Assembly (NCBI RefSeq): GCF_020171115.1
Contig: NC_058091.1
Span: 256,276,001 to 256,340,000 of the forward strand
Reading direction: 5' to 3'
DNA length: 64,000 nt
Source: Neogale vison
Taxonomy: Eukaryota; Chordata; Mammalia; Carnivora; Mustelidae
Each line of letters starts with the position of its first letter. Position 1 is the first letter of the stretch. Shown here one piece after another: positions 35,273 through 45,666 of the stretch. Under the pieces are notes generated by a model. That model was not told where the DNA came from. It worked only from the letters and a program-made list of their open reading frames with translations, and searched no databases. Both the position numbers and the translations under genes were made by a program.

Positions 35273-35634
35273 CTTTCAGAACCTTTGGGAAAAAGGACTT
35301 TGGTTTCTCAGAGTGTCGTTTTCCTCATTCAAATCCTCCTCTGGGGACAAGATTAGAGTTGTCTGTTCCTAGAGAGAGACAAGCACCTGTCCGTTGACAG
35401 CAGTCCCTTTTCGTGAGTCTTTTGTCATAGACAGGGGGTTTCAAGTCAACAATAAAATCCTTATTGCTCCCCCCTCCCCAAGAGTTTTGGTTCAGTTTTT
35501 GTCTTCTTTTAAACACAATGTACAAAAATAGAGCTTCTTCCTAATTTTTCATGTAAAAATATTCCTCTGATGCAGTTCTCTGTGAGTGTGAGTGTGGGCC
35601 AGGGGGCAGCCCAGGGGACTGCGGTGGGGCCAGC
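35160..35634 (-). other. FGF18: FGF18 3' untranslated region (proximal part)
   Basis: This follows the FGF18 stop codon directly on the minus strand. The minus-strand text includes TGTACATTGTGTTTAAAAG and GGTGCTTGTCTCTCTCTAGG, followed by a long A-rich tract (plus-strand poly-T, 35190-35277). I recall a similar arrangement in the human FGF18 mRNA. No AATAAA occurs on the minus strand between about 34.7 and 35.6 kb. The nearest common variant, ATTAAA, is at 34794-34789, and an AATAAG lies near 35460, so the true 3' end is not determined. Confidence 0.6.
35190..35277. repeat. T-rich tract (A-rich in the FGF18 transcript)
   Basis: Four T runs separated by single C or GC interruptions, the longest about 29 T at the high-coordinate end. 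It is read as A in the FGF18 mRNA strand. Confidence 0.95.
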
Positions 35635-35901
35635 CTAGCCAGGGTGCGTGGGGCGGATCCGCCGGGACCTCTTGGTCACCGTGGTATACTTGAAGGGCTT
35701 CTGCAGCTCTGCCTGCCCCTTGGGGTAGCGTTTCATGAAGTGCACGTCCTGCTGGTTCTCCCGAGTCTTGGGACCCTTCCGTGGCCGCCCCTTCTTGGTG
35801 AAGCCCACGTACCAGCCAGAGTACTTGGCAGACATCAGGGCTGTGTAGTTGTTCTCCAGGACCTTCTCAATGAATACACACTCCTTGCTGGTGCCATCGG
35901 G
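35635..35901 (-). CDS. FGF18: FGF18, last coding exon (C-terminal half)
   Basis: This is fibroblast growth factor 18, a secreted FGF8-subfamily ligand that signals through FGFR3 and other FGF receptors with heparan sulfate. The exon encodes residues 120-207 and the stop (88 codons plus TAG). The acceptor CTCCTACAG ends at 35902 and the exon opens in phase 0 with PDGTSKEC. Visible features are Cys127 (expected partner of Cys109), the N-glycosylation sequon NYT at Asn137, the beta-trefoil strands around SAKYSGWYVGF, the heparin-binding basic run KKGRPRKGPKTR, and a basic tail KRSRRIRPTHP. The exon length matches the family. Relative to the human protein as I remember it, residue 183 is Ala instead of Pro and the last residue is Gly instead of Ala. 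Identification is very secure; FGF8 and FGF17 differ strongly in this tail. Confidence 0.98.
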   Translation of the reverse strand, partial: PDGTSKECVFIEKVLENNYTALMSAKYSGWYVGFTKKGRPRKGPKTRENQQDVHFMKRYPKGQAELQKPFKYTTVTKRSRRIRPTHPG

Positions 35902-36739
35902 CTGTAGGAGGCAAGAAAAGAAGGAGGTGAGAGGGGAAGGGTGGGTACGAGGGGCAAGCTATACGGACAGGGTGTGGGTAGGTGGCAGAGGCTTGGGGCA
36001 GTAAAGTCGAGAGGGCCTAACCCAAGTTTTGTCCGCAGCACTTTCACTTCCTAGATCTGCGGGGTGGACTTGTCATATCGGCCCCTGCCTCCTTCCTCAC
36101 CGGCCAATTAGGTAATAGATTCCCCACAGAGAATAGAGACCCAGACCTGGCCAATAAAACATTATTTCCCATGACTGGTGCAGAGCTGGGCATGTGGCCT
36201 GACTCATCCAATCAGAGTGCTCCTCAAGACCCTTGTTTAATCCCCCCGAACATAGGCTGATTTAAACAAGAGAAACACCTAAGGCTGAAGCAAAAGCAGC
36301 CATTTTACCACTATGAGGAAAAACGCTGTCTGACAACAAGGCCAACACAGAGGTAGTCATGCCAAGAGGAAGGGAATGACAGAAACCAAGTCCTCGTCAC
36401 ATCCTTTGGGCTCTGGACCAAGCAGTATCTAAGTTCGTTACCTCACTGTGATGTGGGCCAATAATATCTCATTTCCTTTAAAGTCGTAGAGATTAGTGCA
36501 CAAAACCTGATACAGAGTCAGCTACACCGCGGCCACTCCACTCCTCTGCAATATAGTTAAATTCAAATAACATTTAATGTGGGATATGGTGCATTTTAAA
36601 TGTTTGGTGTGAAGAGGGGAACTCCAAGAATAAGAGTTTTTGCATAGCCAGACTCCAGAGCCTATGCCTTTGGTTCTGAGATTTCAGGCTCCCCAGCAGA
36701 TGTGCGAACTCCCTAGGAGACAAGGGATGCCGGGCAAGG

Positions 36740-36930
36740 ATTACTAGATTTTGAGTCAGGAGCTGAATCAACTCTAACACTTCCTTATGTGACCTCAGGC
36801 TAGTTAATTCCACGCGCTAGACGTCGCGTTCCTCATCTGACCAAACCAGGACAGTGGCCCCGCGTCACATAAATGTGAGGAATGATACTTATACTTGAGC
36901 CTCATACACGGTAGGAACTTGCTGAATTAT
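36740..36930 (+). repeat. MIR SINE with retained CpGs
   Basis: TTATGTGACCTCAGGCTAGT, CGTTCCTCATCTGACCAAAC and ACACGGTAGGAACTTGCTGA lie in order. Confidence 0.75.
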
Positions 36931-37629
36931 TTCAGAATTGCAGGTAGTTCAGATGGGTGCTGGCCTCCCTCCCTGGATCGGATCTGGACAAAGGACGGTG
37001 GGAGGCAGGGCTCTGACCCTCCTTCCTGAGACAGTTGAATCGCTCCATGTAGCAGAGTGGGAAGCACACAAAGCTGGAAGGCCTGAATTAGCAGCACTCG
37101 AGTTTCCAACTAACATCTCCAAATTTAGGCCGGGCCCACTCCTCGTTCCGGACGGATGCCCAGCCAAGTTGGAAGCCCAGCGGTCTGGCTGTGCGTGGTG
37201 ACTGAGGTGTGAGTTCCAACCTTTTGTTTGAAGTGGAAAACAGGCTGGAGCTTCCAGGAACGTTCACCTTTGAGTGGAGGGCAAACTTGGGCCCTGCAGA
37301 CAAAGTGCTGAACTTTGCAGAAAGGGACAGGCAGGGTAAGAAAACATTCTCCGGAGGCTGAGATCTTTCGAGGAGGCTGCAGAGCAGGCAGGGGGTGGGA
37401 CTGGGAGACATGTGGGACCCAGAGGACAGTATCTGTCAGGGGGTGAAGAGTGAGGGACTCTGGTGAGGGAAGTGGGGCATTTGTACAAGGCAAGCAGAAA
37501 GCAGAAGGGAGCGGTCTCTGGCCAGCCCCCTCCCCCACCATGGATAATTCTGTAAGCTGCCTATCCAACCTGAGTCCAGGTCCCTCGGTCACTCTCAATG
37601 AAACAGTCACAGCAAACTGAACAAAGCCT

Positions 37630-37780
37630 ACACCATGCTGTTCCCTGCCACAGAATGCCTGCCACTACCTGGAAAACTGCTTTTATCCTTCAGGGTCAAC
37701 CTCCTCCAGGAAGCTTTCCTTGACTGCCATCTATCTCCCTCGGCATGTCCTCTTCTTCATTTAAGACTCCATTCAAGCAT
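37630..37780 (+). repeat. L2 LINE fragment
   Basis: CACAGAATGCCTGCCACTAC, TCCTTCAGGGTCAACCTCCT and GGAAGCTTTCCTTGACTGCC are L2 3'-region blocks. Confidence 0.65.
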
Positions 37781-38189
37781 CAGGTTTTATTGGACTCACA
37801 TATTCCAGCTTCTCCCCTTGGCACCCATTCCTCCTCCTACCCCACTCCACCCCAACAGAACAATCCCATATCTGCCTGCCTCCTCATTAGCCCAAGAGCT
37901 TCAGGAGGTCAGGACAACCTGTCAGTTGCCCTCATGGCTCAGCCATAGGTCTCTGGCCCCCAGAGCATTTGTGGTTGAATAAAGGAGAGTTCTGGTATAG
38001 TACTGGTGGTAGGGAACCCCTCAAAATGCTTTCTTCTAAAAGAAAGGAGATGCTGCCTCCTGGATCCCTCACTGATGTCCCAGAGACCATCATGAGCTAG
38101 GGGAGGCCCTCCTGGAGGCGTGCTGAGAAAGGGACAGAGCAGGCAGAGGACCAGCATGCCCGGCCTGGCCCACCTGGTCTCCATACCCC

Positions 38190-38370
38190 TTCATTCATTC
38201 ACTCATTCAGCATTTACTGCTTGTTAATTATAAGCCAAACATCTCCGTGTGCATTATTTCATTTAATCCTCTGAACTTGCTCAGATAAACTCTCCCTGCT
38301 TGAAGAAAACAGAGTTCCAAAAAGCCAAAATGTCTTGCCCAAGGTCATGGGGCTTCTAAGAGGCAGAGCC
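38190..38370 (-). repeat. MIR SINE
   Basis: TCATTCAGCATTTACTGCTT, TTATTTCATTTAATCCTCTG and TCTTGCCCAAGGTCATGGGG are antisense MIR in order. Confidence 0.85.
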
Positions 38371-39739
38371 ACTGTAGCTCATTCCTGCTCTGTCCAGTTT
38401 CAGAGAGGTCCAGGAGAAGAAAGAATGTGGAAGAGAGGGCAGAGCACTGCCTGTCAAAAACACCTCCCCTCCGCAGGCCCACATGGCCACCATCAGCATG
38501 AAGCAAGGTCTTGGACATGCGAGGTGTGGGCACAGTGCCTGGCAATGTGTTTGTATGTATCCAGGTATACTTATGAGGGCTGAAACTCTGAGCCCCTTGG
38601 AGAGCTCAGGAGCCCCTTGGGAGGAGCCATGGGACCCATGATGGTCCCAAGTCCCCACTCCCCCCAACACCCCCCACACCCCACCCACCCCTGGGAGCTA
38701 AGACTCAGCAGATTCAAAGCTAATGGCAGGCTGCACCTGGCCTTGACCCTCACCTCTACTCCTGACTACCTCTCTGACCCTGTTTATTGCCTGCAAAGAT
38801 TTTTTTAAAATCACCTATACTTGAACCTCACCCCCCCAAAATGCTGACACAATAGGTTCGGGCAAGGCAGACCATCAGTATTTACAGAGTGAGTGAATAT
38901 CCCATCACAGAACTTTGGTGATTAAGTAGAATTTGAGCATCTCTCCCTCCTCCACGGCCTCCAACCTCCAACCTCCTCCTTTCCAAACTGGAGTCCTATT
39001 CCTTCTATTTGATCTGAAGACTGAATCCTGATGACATCATTTGGCCCCTAGGTCCCGTCTTACTTGAAACTAGAACTACCCCCTGGACATTTGTAGTTAT
39101 GTGAGCCAAAAAATTTCTTTTTTGCTCAAGGCATTTTGAGTTGAGCTTCGGTCGTTCACAACCAAAGCAGTCTTCACAAAGATATGGTGGTGGGTGGGGG
39201 GCCCCTCTGCCCTGAAAGGTCTTGGGCCCTGTGCTGCCCCAAAGAGGGCTCACCAGGGATCACTCAGGTGGGGGCAGCTGAGAAAATAATCGATCTGGGT
39301 TGAATATTCAGAGATGCGGGGCGGGGGGAGGGGGGATGCCGAGCACACAGTGCTCTATACTCAACAGCTATTTGTGGAGTGGAAGGATGTACACCCTCCT
39401 GGGCGAGATGGACGTGGGGTCCAGGAAGCTGGCGCAGTGAAGGGGGCTCCCTGAGCATGCAGGGGCTCGGGGCAGAGCTCTGGTATGTGATTGTTACAGT
39501 GCAGCAGAGGAGTGAGGAGCTAGAGCCGGGGCCCAGAACATCTGAAAAGGCTCTGCTGGGGGCTCGTTGCATGTGCCCTGCGGGGGCCAAAGAGGTTCAA
39601 GGCTGGCACCCAGGGTCTAGACCACCCAAGAAAGCTCCAAAGGAGTCAGAGCCTAAGCTAAGGCCAAGGGTTCCCACAGCTGACGGAGTAACTTTGGGGC
39701 CTGGCTTCAAAGGGGAAATGAATGACTATTTGTCAATTG

Positions 39740-39830
39740 CCCACCAGATACCAGCATCATTGCTGCCATGGTACAGATGAGGACACTGAGGCTCAGGAGT
39801 GAGGGGACCTGACACCCCAGCCTGACGTGA
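39740..39830 (-). repeat. MIR core fragment
   Basis: CCATGGTACAGATGAGGACA followed by CTGAGGCTCAGGAGTGAG. Confidence 0.65.
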
Positions 39831-40689
39831 GTAATTTTGGCTGTGGAAATTCGGAAAGCAAGAAGCATTTTTCTACTTCTTTGGTGCTCGTGCGGCTCTT
39901 TGGCCCCGGTACCCAGAACATGGGTGGATGGATCCGGAATCAGCCCTCAGTGAGCTCTCTGTCTAGTTGCAAGATGTAGGCACAGGAACAAACAGTGAAA
40001 ACTCGGGTTAGCGACAAGCAACAGAGGACTGTGTGTGGGATTATGAGCTCCAGGGCAGGTGTGCTATACGAGGGGTTGGAGAAGCTAGAAGCTGCTGAAG
40101 GCTGAGCAGGACTTAGAGCAGGTGGACAGAGGGAAGGGCAATCATCGTGTACAAAGCCCGAGTGCCCCATCCAGAGAGTGGTAGTTAGCAGGGCCATGGG
40201 TCTGGCTTAAGGAACCTGAGGATGGGTGGCAGGGCTGTGAGGCCAGGGAGGAGCCCAGGCCCTCTGTGTCTCCCCAGGGAGTCTGGCCTTTCTCTAGTAG
40301 ACGGTAGACGGTGTGAACCCAGGCATAGGTTTTGAGATGGGTTAGGGGTGAAAGACAGGGGATGCTCTTAGAGAGCTGACGGTCGGTAGTGGGCAAAGGC
40401 AAATAGCCTGGGCTGGGAGTCCTGAAGCAGCCAGGACAACAGTTCCTGGGAAAGGATGAGGCCACAACAGAGGCGGGGACATCAATGAAGAACAACACGG
40501 GGGCAACCTCAGGACCTTGGGACCTGACTGTCTGGGAGGCTGTGATGAAACAGCACCCCATGAGCCTGTGACCTCTATCTACAGGGGCCAGAGACAGTGA
40601 GGGAAGCTGGGCTAGGCAGAGGGCAACAGGAGGTCTGCCCAGGGCAATCCTGGGGCAGGTGGATTTGGGGCCCATCCTTGGAGCCCCCG

Positions 40690-41470
40690 CCCCCTGGGGC
40701 CAGCCCAGAAGACAGGCGCGTCCTTACCGGGATGGGGGAGCTGCCTCGAGGGGAGCAGGAAGGAGGGAGCCCTCTCCGGGCTGCGCCGAGCCTGGCGGAG
40801 CCCGCGCCAGCTGAACCGTCCCCAATATTAATGACGGGAGAGAGGGCGAGGGGGCAGGAAATCGGATCCGGCTCCTGTGGAAGCGGTGACTCAGCGGCCA
40901 GCCGGCGGGCGGGCGGTGGGCGGCCGGCGGCGGGGAGCGGGGCTGCTCTTTTGACCCCAGCGCGGCCCTCCTGGGGTCAAGCTGCCGGGAAGCGCGCAGC
41001 GCAGAGGGAGGGGCGCGCGGGCACCGGGCACGGCGGGCTGCCGCGCGCCCCCCCTGGAACCCGCGGGAAAAGGAAGCCGAGCGTCCAGCCGCAGGCAGGT
41101 TGGGCCTGGGAGGCGGCCCGGGCGGGCAGCAGAACAAAGCGCCTGACGCGGGGCCGGGCCGCGCCGCCACAGGAAACGCACGGCCAGGCCAGGGGACCCG
41201 GCGCCCGGCCCGCCCGCCGCCCCTGCCCCGATCCCCTCGCCTGTCGGCCGGCCGCCCCGGGACGCGGAAAGTGAATCACTAATTAAAACCACTCCTCGGC
41301 GTCCCGGAGCTGCGCTCTGCGGATTACTATTACTGCGCTCTCTGAGAAGCTTCGGCTGGCGTGGGCAGTGCGGCGGAAACCTCTCTGCCTTCCAGACCGG
41401 GCTTGGAATCCGCGCGGCTCTAGTGTGGGACCCGGGACAAGTGCCCGCAACGGGGCGGAGCCTCAGCTTT
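40690..41470. promoter_or_regulatory. Intragenic CpG island in the last FGF18 intron
   Basis: Very GC-rich sequence with dense CpG (runs such as CCGGCGGGCGGGCGG and GGGGCGCGCGGGCACCG) begins about 1.2 kb downstream of exon 4. It contains a TGACTCAGC AP-1/Maf-type word (40888-40896), a 10-bp perfect inverted repeat (40951-40980), and CACTAATTAAAACC at its edge (41278-41291). The long open frames here on both strands are what GC-rich DNA gives by chance. Alternative or antisense promoter, or a developmental intragenic island, are the main readings. Confidence 0.7.
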
Positions 41471-41600
41471 CTCATCTGCGAAATGGGGATGGTAGTGGTA
41501 GCGACCTCATGGGATTATTTGGGAGTATTTTTGCACAGTGCCTGGCAGAAGTAGATGCTCAATTAGCCAAAGCTACTGGTAGTGTTATCATTAACAAATA
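41400..41600 (+). repeat. MIR SINE at the CpG island edge
   Basis: GGGCTTGGAATCCGCGCGGC, GCCTCAGCTTTCTCATCTGC and AAGTAGATGCTCAATTAGCC lie in consensus order. The head part still carries several CpGs. Confidence 0.85.
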
Positions 41601-41892
41601 AGAAGCAACGGTACTCGGGCTCAAGTCCCTGGCCTGTTGTACTCTCCGCAGCTACCAGGGTGTAGAGGAGGGGAAGACAGAGAAGAGTTGGGGGCTTCCA
41701 GAAAACAAAACCATGACTTAAACAGGAATTGGGGCTTGGGCCTGTGCTTCCTCCTCCCAACACGGTGTAATAAATGCAAATCACCAGCCCGGGCCTTGCC
41801 GCCAAACAGGAAGAGCCGTCCTTCTTAGAATCAGGATCTACCCTGTACCCCTCACTCCACCTGCCCAACGGAATCATTTTGCAAGTTAGATA

Positions 41893-41917
41893 TGGGGCCG
41901 GGGCGGGGGGGGGGGGG
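41893..41917 (+). repeat. Poly-G tract
   Basis: GGGGCC, then GGGGC, then 13 consecutive Gs. A further GGGG follows shortly after. Guanine-quadruplex potential on the plus strand. Confidence 0.95.
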
Positions 41918-42612
41918 TTCAGTAGGGGTAGGCAAAGGGAAGGGAACACAGAGCGTGTGCACCATGGAGCGACTATCCCTAACACCATCCACCGGAGCCC
42001 CCAAAGGAAGCAAGTGTATGAACTTCACAAATAGGCACACCCAAGAAAAAAGGGGGACACCAAGCAGCACCCGCGGAAACTATGAGCCCCATGTGGGTCC
42101 ATGCCCCCATACCCACACCCCACCCTAATTTGTTACATGCAGCTCTGTGGCCTATGCCCAAGTAGTAAAACCTTCCTGAAATGCTAGAACCATAAGGCCC
42201 AGCACTGAGACAGCAGTGGGGTCCAGGAGATGCTGTATTTCTCTGCAAACCCCTGGCGATTATTCAATCAATGCTGTGGCCCCAGCCCTTGGCCAGCCAT
42301 TTCCCTGTTCTCGGAAAGCAGACACACACAGGCAGGGAGGCCTGAGCCCCTCCGGGTCCACAACCAGCAGGAGAGAGCAGGACCCTGCCTGCTCCCCAAA
42401 GTCATGGCCTTGGATACCTCAGCCTGGCAGGCTGGAATGTGGGTAGAGAAGGGCCTAAAGGAAGAGATTACACTCAGAATCACACACACACACACTCACC
42501 CGGCTTGTTTTCCATGTGGGGCTGACAAGGCCCTGAGCGCCCTGTTCCAGCTGCCCAGAGTTTCCAGGGGGAACCCTCCCGAATACCCTGGGAATTCCAG
42601 ACCATCACTCAC

Positions 42613-42719
42613 CTTCCCCACGAGCTTGCCTTTCCGGTTCATACACAGGTAGAATTCCGTCTCCTTGCCCTTGATCCGGACTTGACTACCGAAGGTGTCT
42701 GTCTCCACTAGGAGCTGGG
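42613..42719 (-). CDS. FGF18: FGF18, fourth coding exon (core beta-trefoil)
   Basis: A 107-bp internal exon, the length expected for this exon in FGF genes. It completes Ala84 (split G/CC) and encodes residues 85-119, from QLLVETDTFGSQ through EFYLCMNRKGKLVGK. Visible features are the conserved FGF core strand YLCMN with Cys109 and the GKL(V)GK turn. The donor is AAG followed by GTGAGTG. The acceptor ends CGAAG rather than the common CAG or TAG. The choice is fixed by the reading frame and the exact 107-bp length. A run of 21 A (transcript sense) ends only 30 nt upstream of the exon. A likely branch site CTTAT sits between them with its A at 42741, 21 nt from the acceptor. Confidence 0.97.
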
Positions 42720-42749
42720 CTTCGAAAGGCAGAAGGAGAATAAGACACA

Positions 42750-42770
42750 TTTTTTTTTTTTTTTTTTTTT
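42750..42770. repeat. T21 run next to the exon 4 acceptor
   Basis: Twenty-one consecutive Ts on the plus strand (A21 in the FGF18 transcript), 30 nt upstream of the exon. Confidence 0.97.
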
Positions 42771-43789
42771 ACCAGGGACAATGGTTTGGCGGAAAAGCTC
42801 AGCAACTAACCCCGTCCCTGGACCCCCTCACTGTTCCAACATCAGGCATGGGCGAGGTTTTGAACAGGTCTCATTGGAGCACTCCACCCCTTAGGCAGCC
42901 AGAGAAAGCTTCCCCACCCCCAGCCTCTCTTGACTGCACTTGGGTCCTAGATGGCTCCAGCTGGGAGGGTTGTTCTGCCCCTCGTTGCTAACTCTACCTC
43001 ATCACCCACTCTATCAGCCCCTCACCTCTGTTCCCCAGAATAGGACACACAGCCACCAATAATCCCAGAGAAGTAGCAGTCTCTGGAGTTAGGGCACAGA
43101 AAAATGCATGCAAGGTTGCATGGGCACGCACACACCCTGCCTTGGGGGACATCAAGCTACTTCCTTCAAAATTTGGGCCAAAGGCCTCTCTCTCCAGGGC
43201 GAACATCTAGAACCCCTGCTATGTCCCCTCCCCTGCCACACCTTTGCCACTCAAAGTGGGGAAGGCCCAGCGAAAGGAGGTTTAAGGCCCCCGGGAATGG
43301 AGACTATCTTCAGAATATTCTACTTTCTCAATCAAGGCCACAGAGGCTAAAATGTAGCTAACCCAGGAACCCAGACATCTCAGTTGGGACATAATATTCC
43401 CAGGTTTGAAGTAGGAGACCCCAACTAAATGACCCATTCTCCATAGAGCTGTCCAGAGCTGATCCCCCAAAGCCCTGATTGTGAAAGGGCATCAAGTGGT
43501 CAAAGGGTGACTGTTCCTTGATGTGCCATGTCCAGATCCCTCCCTGTCCATCTGCCAATCCAATTTTTCTCCCTAGTAAGGTGCTGTGTGACTTCAGTAG
43601 GCCACCCATCCTCTCTGAGCTCTTTCTCCTATCTGGCCTTGAATTCTATGCCTGAATCCCTCTGCAACACCTTCTCCCCACTGCTGCCTTCTTTGCCTAT
43701 GACCTCCTCATTCTCACCCTCCCATCTCTGATCCTTTGCTTCCCAGCACCTGCCCCTCCCTCACCCACAAACTTTTTAATTTTAGTGAC

Positions 43790-44110
43790 AAGGGACTTGC
43801 TTCTCCATAACAAAAATCATAGCCCTAAATACAGCATCCTTGGAGCCACAAAGAGTGTACCTCAGTGCCCCTAAAATACACTAGGTATGATTTTAATAAA
43901 AAAATTTAAAAATATATACCCTGGTGCCCTGCTGTGAAAATTAAAACCATCTGGAACTCAGGATTTCCAATAATTAATCTAGCCCTCCTTTGACACCACT
44001 ACTAATTAAAATATGATATCCCACCTTTCCAAGGAAAATAAGAAGAATTTACATAAAATTTAAAGATCTAACAAGAATTTAGTAATTCTAGTAACAGGGA
44101 GGGAGGGGGA
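43790..44110. promoter_or_regulatory. AT-rich repeat-free patch with TAATTA words
   Basis: In a GC-rich intron this patch has TAATTAAT (43971-43978) and TAATTAAA (44003-44010), with CCTTTGACAC between them (TCF/LEF-like core). It does not match repeats I recognise. It is a candidate conserved element, inferred only. Confidence 0.3.
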
Positions 44111-44399
44111 GGCACATTCTTCTCTCCACCTTCCCCCATCCCTAGTAAACACAGTCAAGAATATTAAGCAGCACTGAGATAGGGGGTTACAAGACCCTCA
44201 TCCTCCCGGCTCCCCTTTAATTCAAACTCCCTGAAGCTCTCCCTGGGAACCCAGGCCAAACATCAGAGCAACCTGGGGCTTGCTTTCTGCATCTCCTCCA
44301 AAACTCTGGCCCCACACAGAATGGTGGTTGTGGGGTTCAGGAATGTCTCCCATCCTAGGGCGGTGAAGAAGACAGCCCAAGTAAGGGAAAGGCGAGAGC

Positions 44400-44590
44400 T
44401 TTGGAACGCACAGATTTGGGTATGAATCCCTGGCCCCGCTTGCCAACTACGTGCCTCTGGGCCTCAGTTTCCTGACCCATAAAATGGTTGTAATCATCCT
44501 TAATCTTCAAAAGGTATTGTGAGGATCCCACAGAAGGAAGGCAGAAAGGGCCTAGCACCTGTTATCAGAGGCCAGGTGAGGGAAGTGTAA
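44400..44590 (+). repeat. MIR SINE
   Basis: GGGTATGAATCCCTGGCCCC, GGCCTCAGTTTCCTGACCCA and AAATGGTTGTAATCATCCTT lie in order. Confidence 0.85.
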
Positions 44591-44779
44591 GTTTCATAAT
44601 ATTGTGTAAGTTTCATGGTAACGGCAAAACAAAACTTTTTTCCCCTAAACACACACAAACACACAGCATAGTCTGTTGGGAAAAAATCAGATGTGTGTAA
44701 AAGGGCAGAAGTGGAGCCAAACTTGCCTCCCCAGGCATGCGCTCTAACCTGAACTTCTTCGGTATCCTCCAGGGTTATG

Positions 44780-44940
44780 GGCATCCCACACGGTAAGTGC
44801 ATCAGAACGTGCCTTGGACTGGGACTTATGGGGTCTGATTCCATTTCTGGCATCGCCACGCTAGACTGTATCACCTTGAGCCAGGCACGGCCCCCTTCTG
44901 AGTCTCAGTCTCCTGCTCTGTGCAAGGGGGAGGGGGAGGC
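44780..44940 (+). repeat. MIR SINE, diverged
   Basis: GGGGTCTGATTCCATTTCTG, ATCACCTTGAGCCAGGCACG and GAGTCTCAGTCTCCTGCTCT lie in order. Confidence 0.7.
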
Positions 44941-45616
44941 TCACCCCTATTCTGATTCTCTCTGGGACTGGGGCAGAGCCTAGGAGAAGGTTAGGGATGG
45001 GAGACTGTAGAAAAGGGGTCAGGCCCCAGAACTATGGCCCAAGAGACCCCAAGTGAGTCTGAGAGGAAGTCTGCCCCTCTCCCAGCATGTGCCTGGACCT
45101 CCGTCCTCAGAACAGCTCCTACCATTCTGGCTCCTGTGTGAGCCCACTGAAATTTATACATTCCCTTGAGCTTGGGTGGCTTTGTCCCCTTTTTATAGTT
45201 TAGGAAACTGGCTTTCAGAGAAGCAACCCAGCAGGAGGGTCTGCCTGACTTTCTGCTGGGTCCTGGGCACCAGGGGAGGGCCCCCAACTCTGGAGAGGTG
45301 TAGTTCCCTGCCCCCGCAACCCCTAATTCTCATCAGCTGCGGCCCACCACAGCAAGCCCTGGCCTTTGCCTGAGCGGTCCAAAGGCCTAAGCTTGGGGCT
45401 GGGCTGCACCCCCACCCCCACAAGCCCAGCTGCCCTCACCCCAGCATGGGGAAGGTCTGCTCCGGATACCATGCAGGGGAGCCAGAAGTCTGTTCTTCCC
45501 GACCACAGCAGGCCTTGCCGTGACCTAGACTCCACTCGGGCGCATGACATAATGAGGAGGGAGCCGGGCCAGAATTATGTAAAGTCTGCAGGGACTAATA
45601 GCAGCAGCAGTTCTCA

Positions 45617-45666
45617 GAAAGAGAGAGAAAGAGAAAGAGAGAGCGAGCAAGATGGAGAGAGAGAGA
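45617..45666. repeat. GA-rich simple repeat
   Basis: GAGAGAAAGAGAAAGAGAGA-type array with a GCGAGCAAGATG interruption. Confidence 0.9.

Larger units (their letters stand above)
35902..42612 (-). other. FGF18: FGF18 intron 4
   Basis: A 6,711-bp phase-0 intron, GT at 42612-42611 (GTGAGTGA donor) and CAG at 35904-35902. It contains MIR and L2 fragments, a strong CpG island near the exon 4 side, and a G-rich run. No additional coding exon is seen. Confidence 0.95.

Noticed and set aside
35117..35372. Phe-rich plus-strand frames that look like membrane peptides
   Set aside because: They translate the poly-T tract in the FGF18 3' UTR. They are an artefact of TTT codons.
40597..41475. Overlapping 225- and 194-codon frames in the CpG island
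   Set aside because: GC-rich DNA lacks stop codons on both strands. The translations are Ala/Gly/Pro/Arg filler with no recognisable domain.
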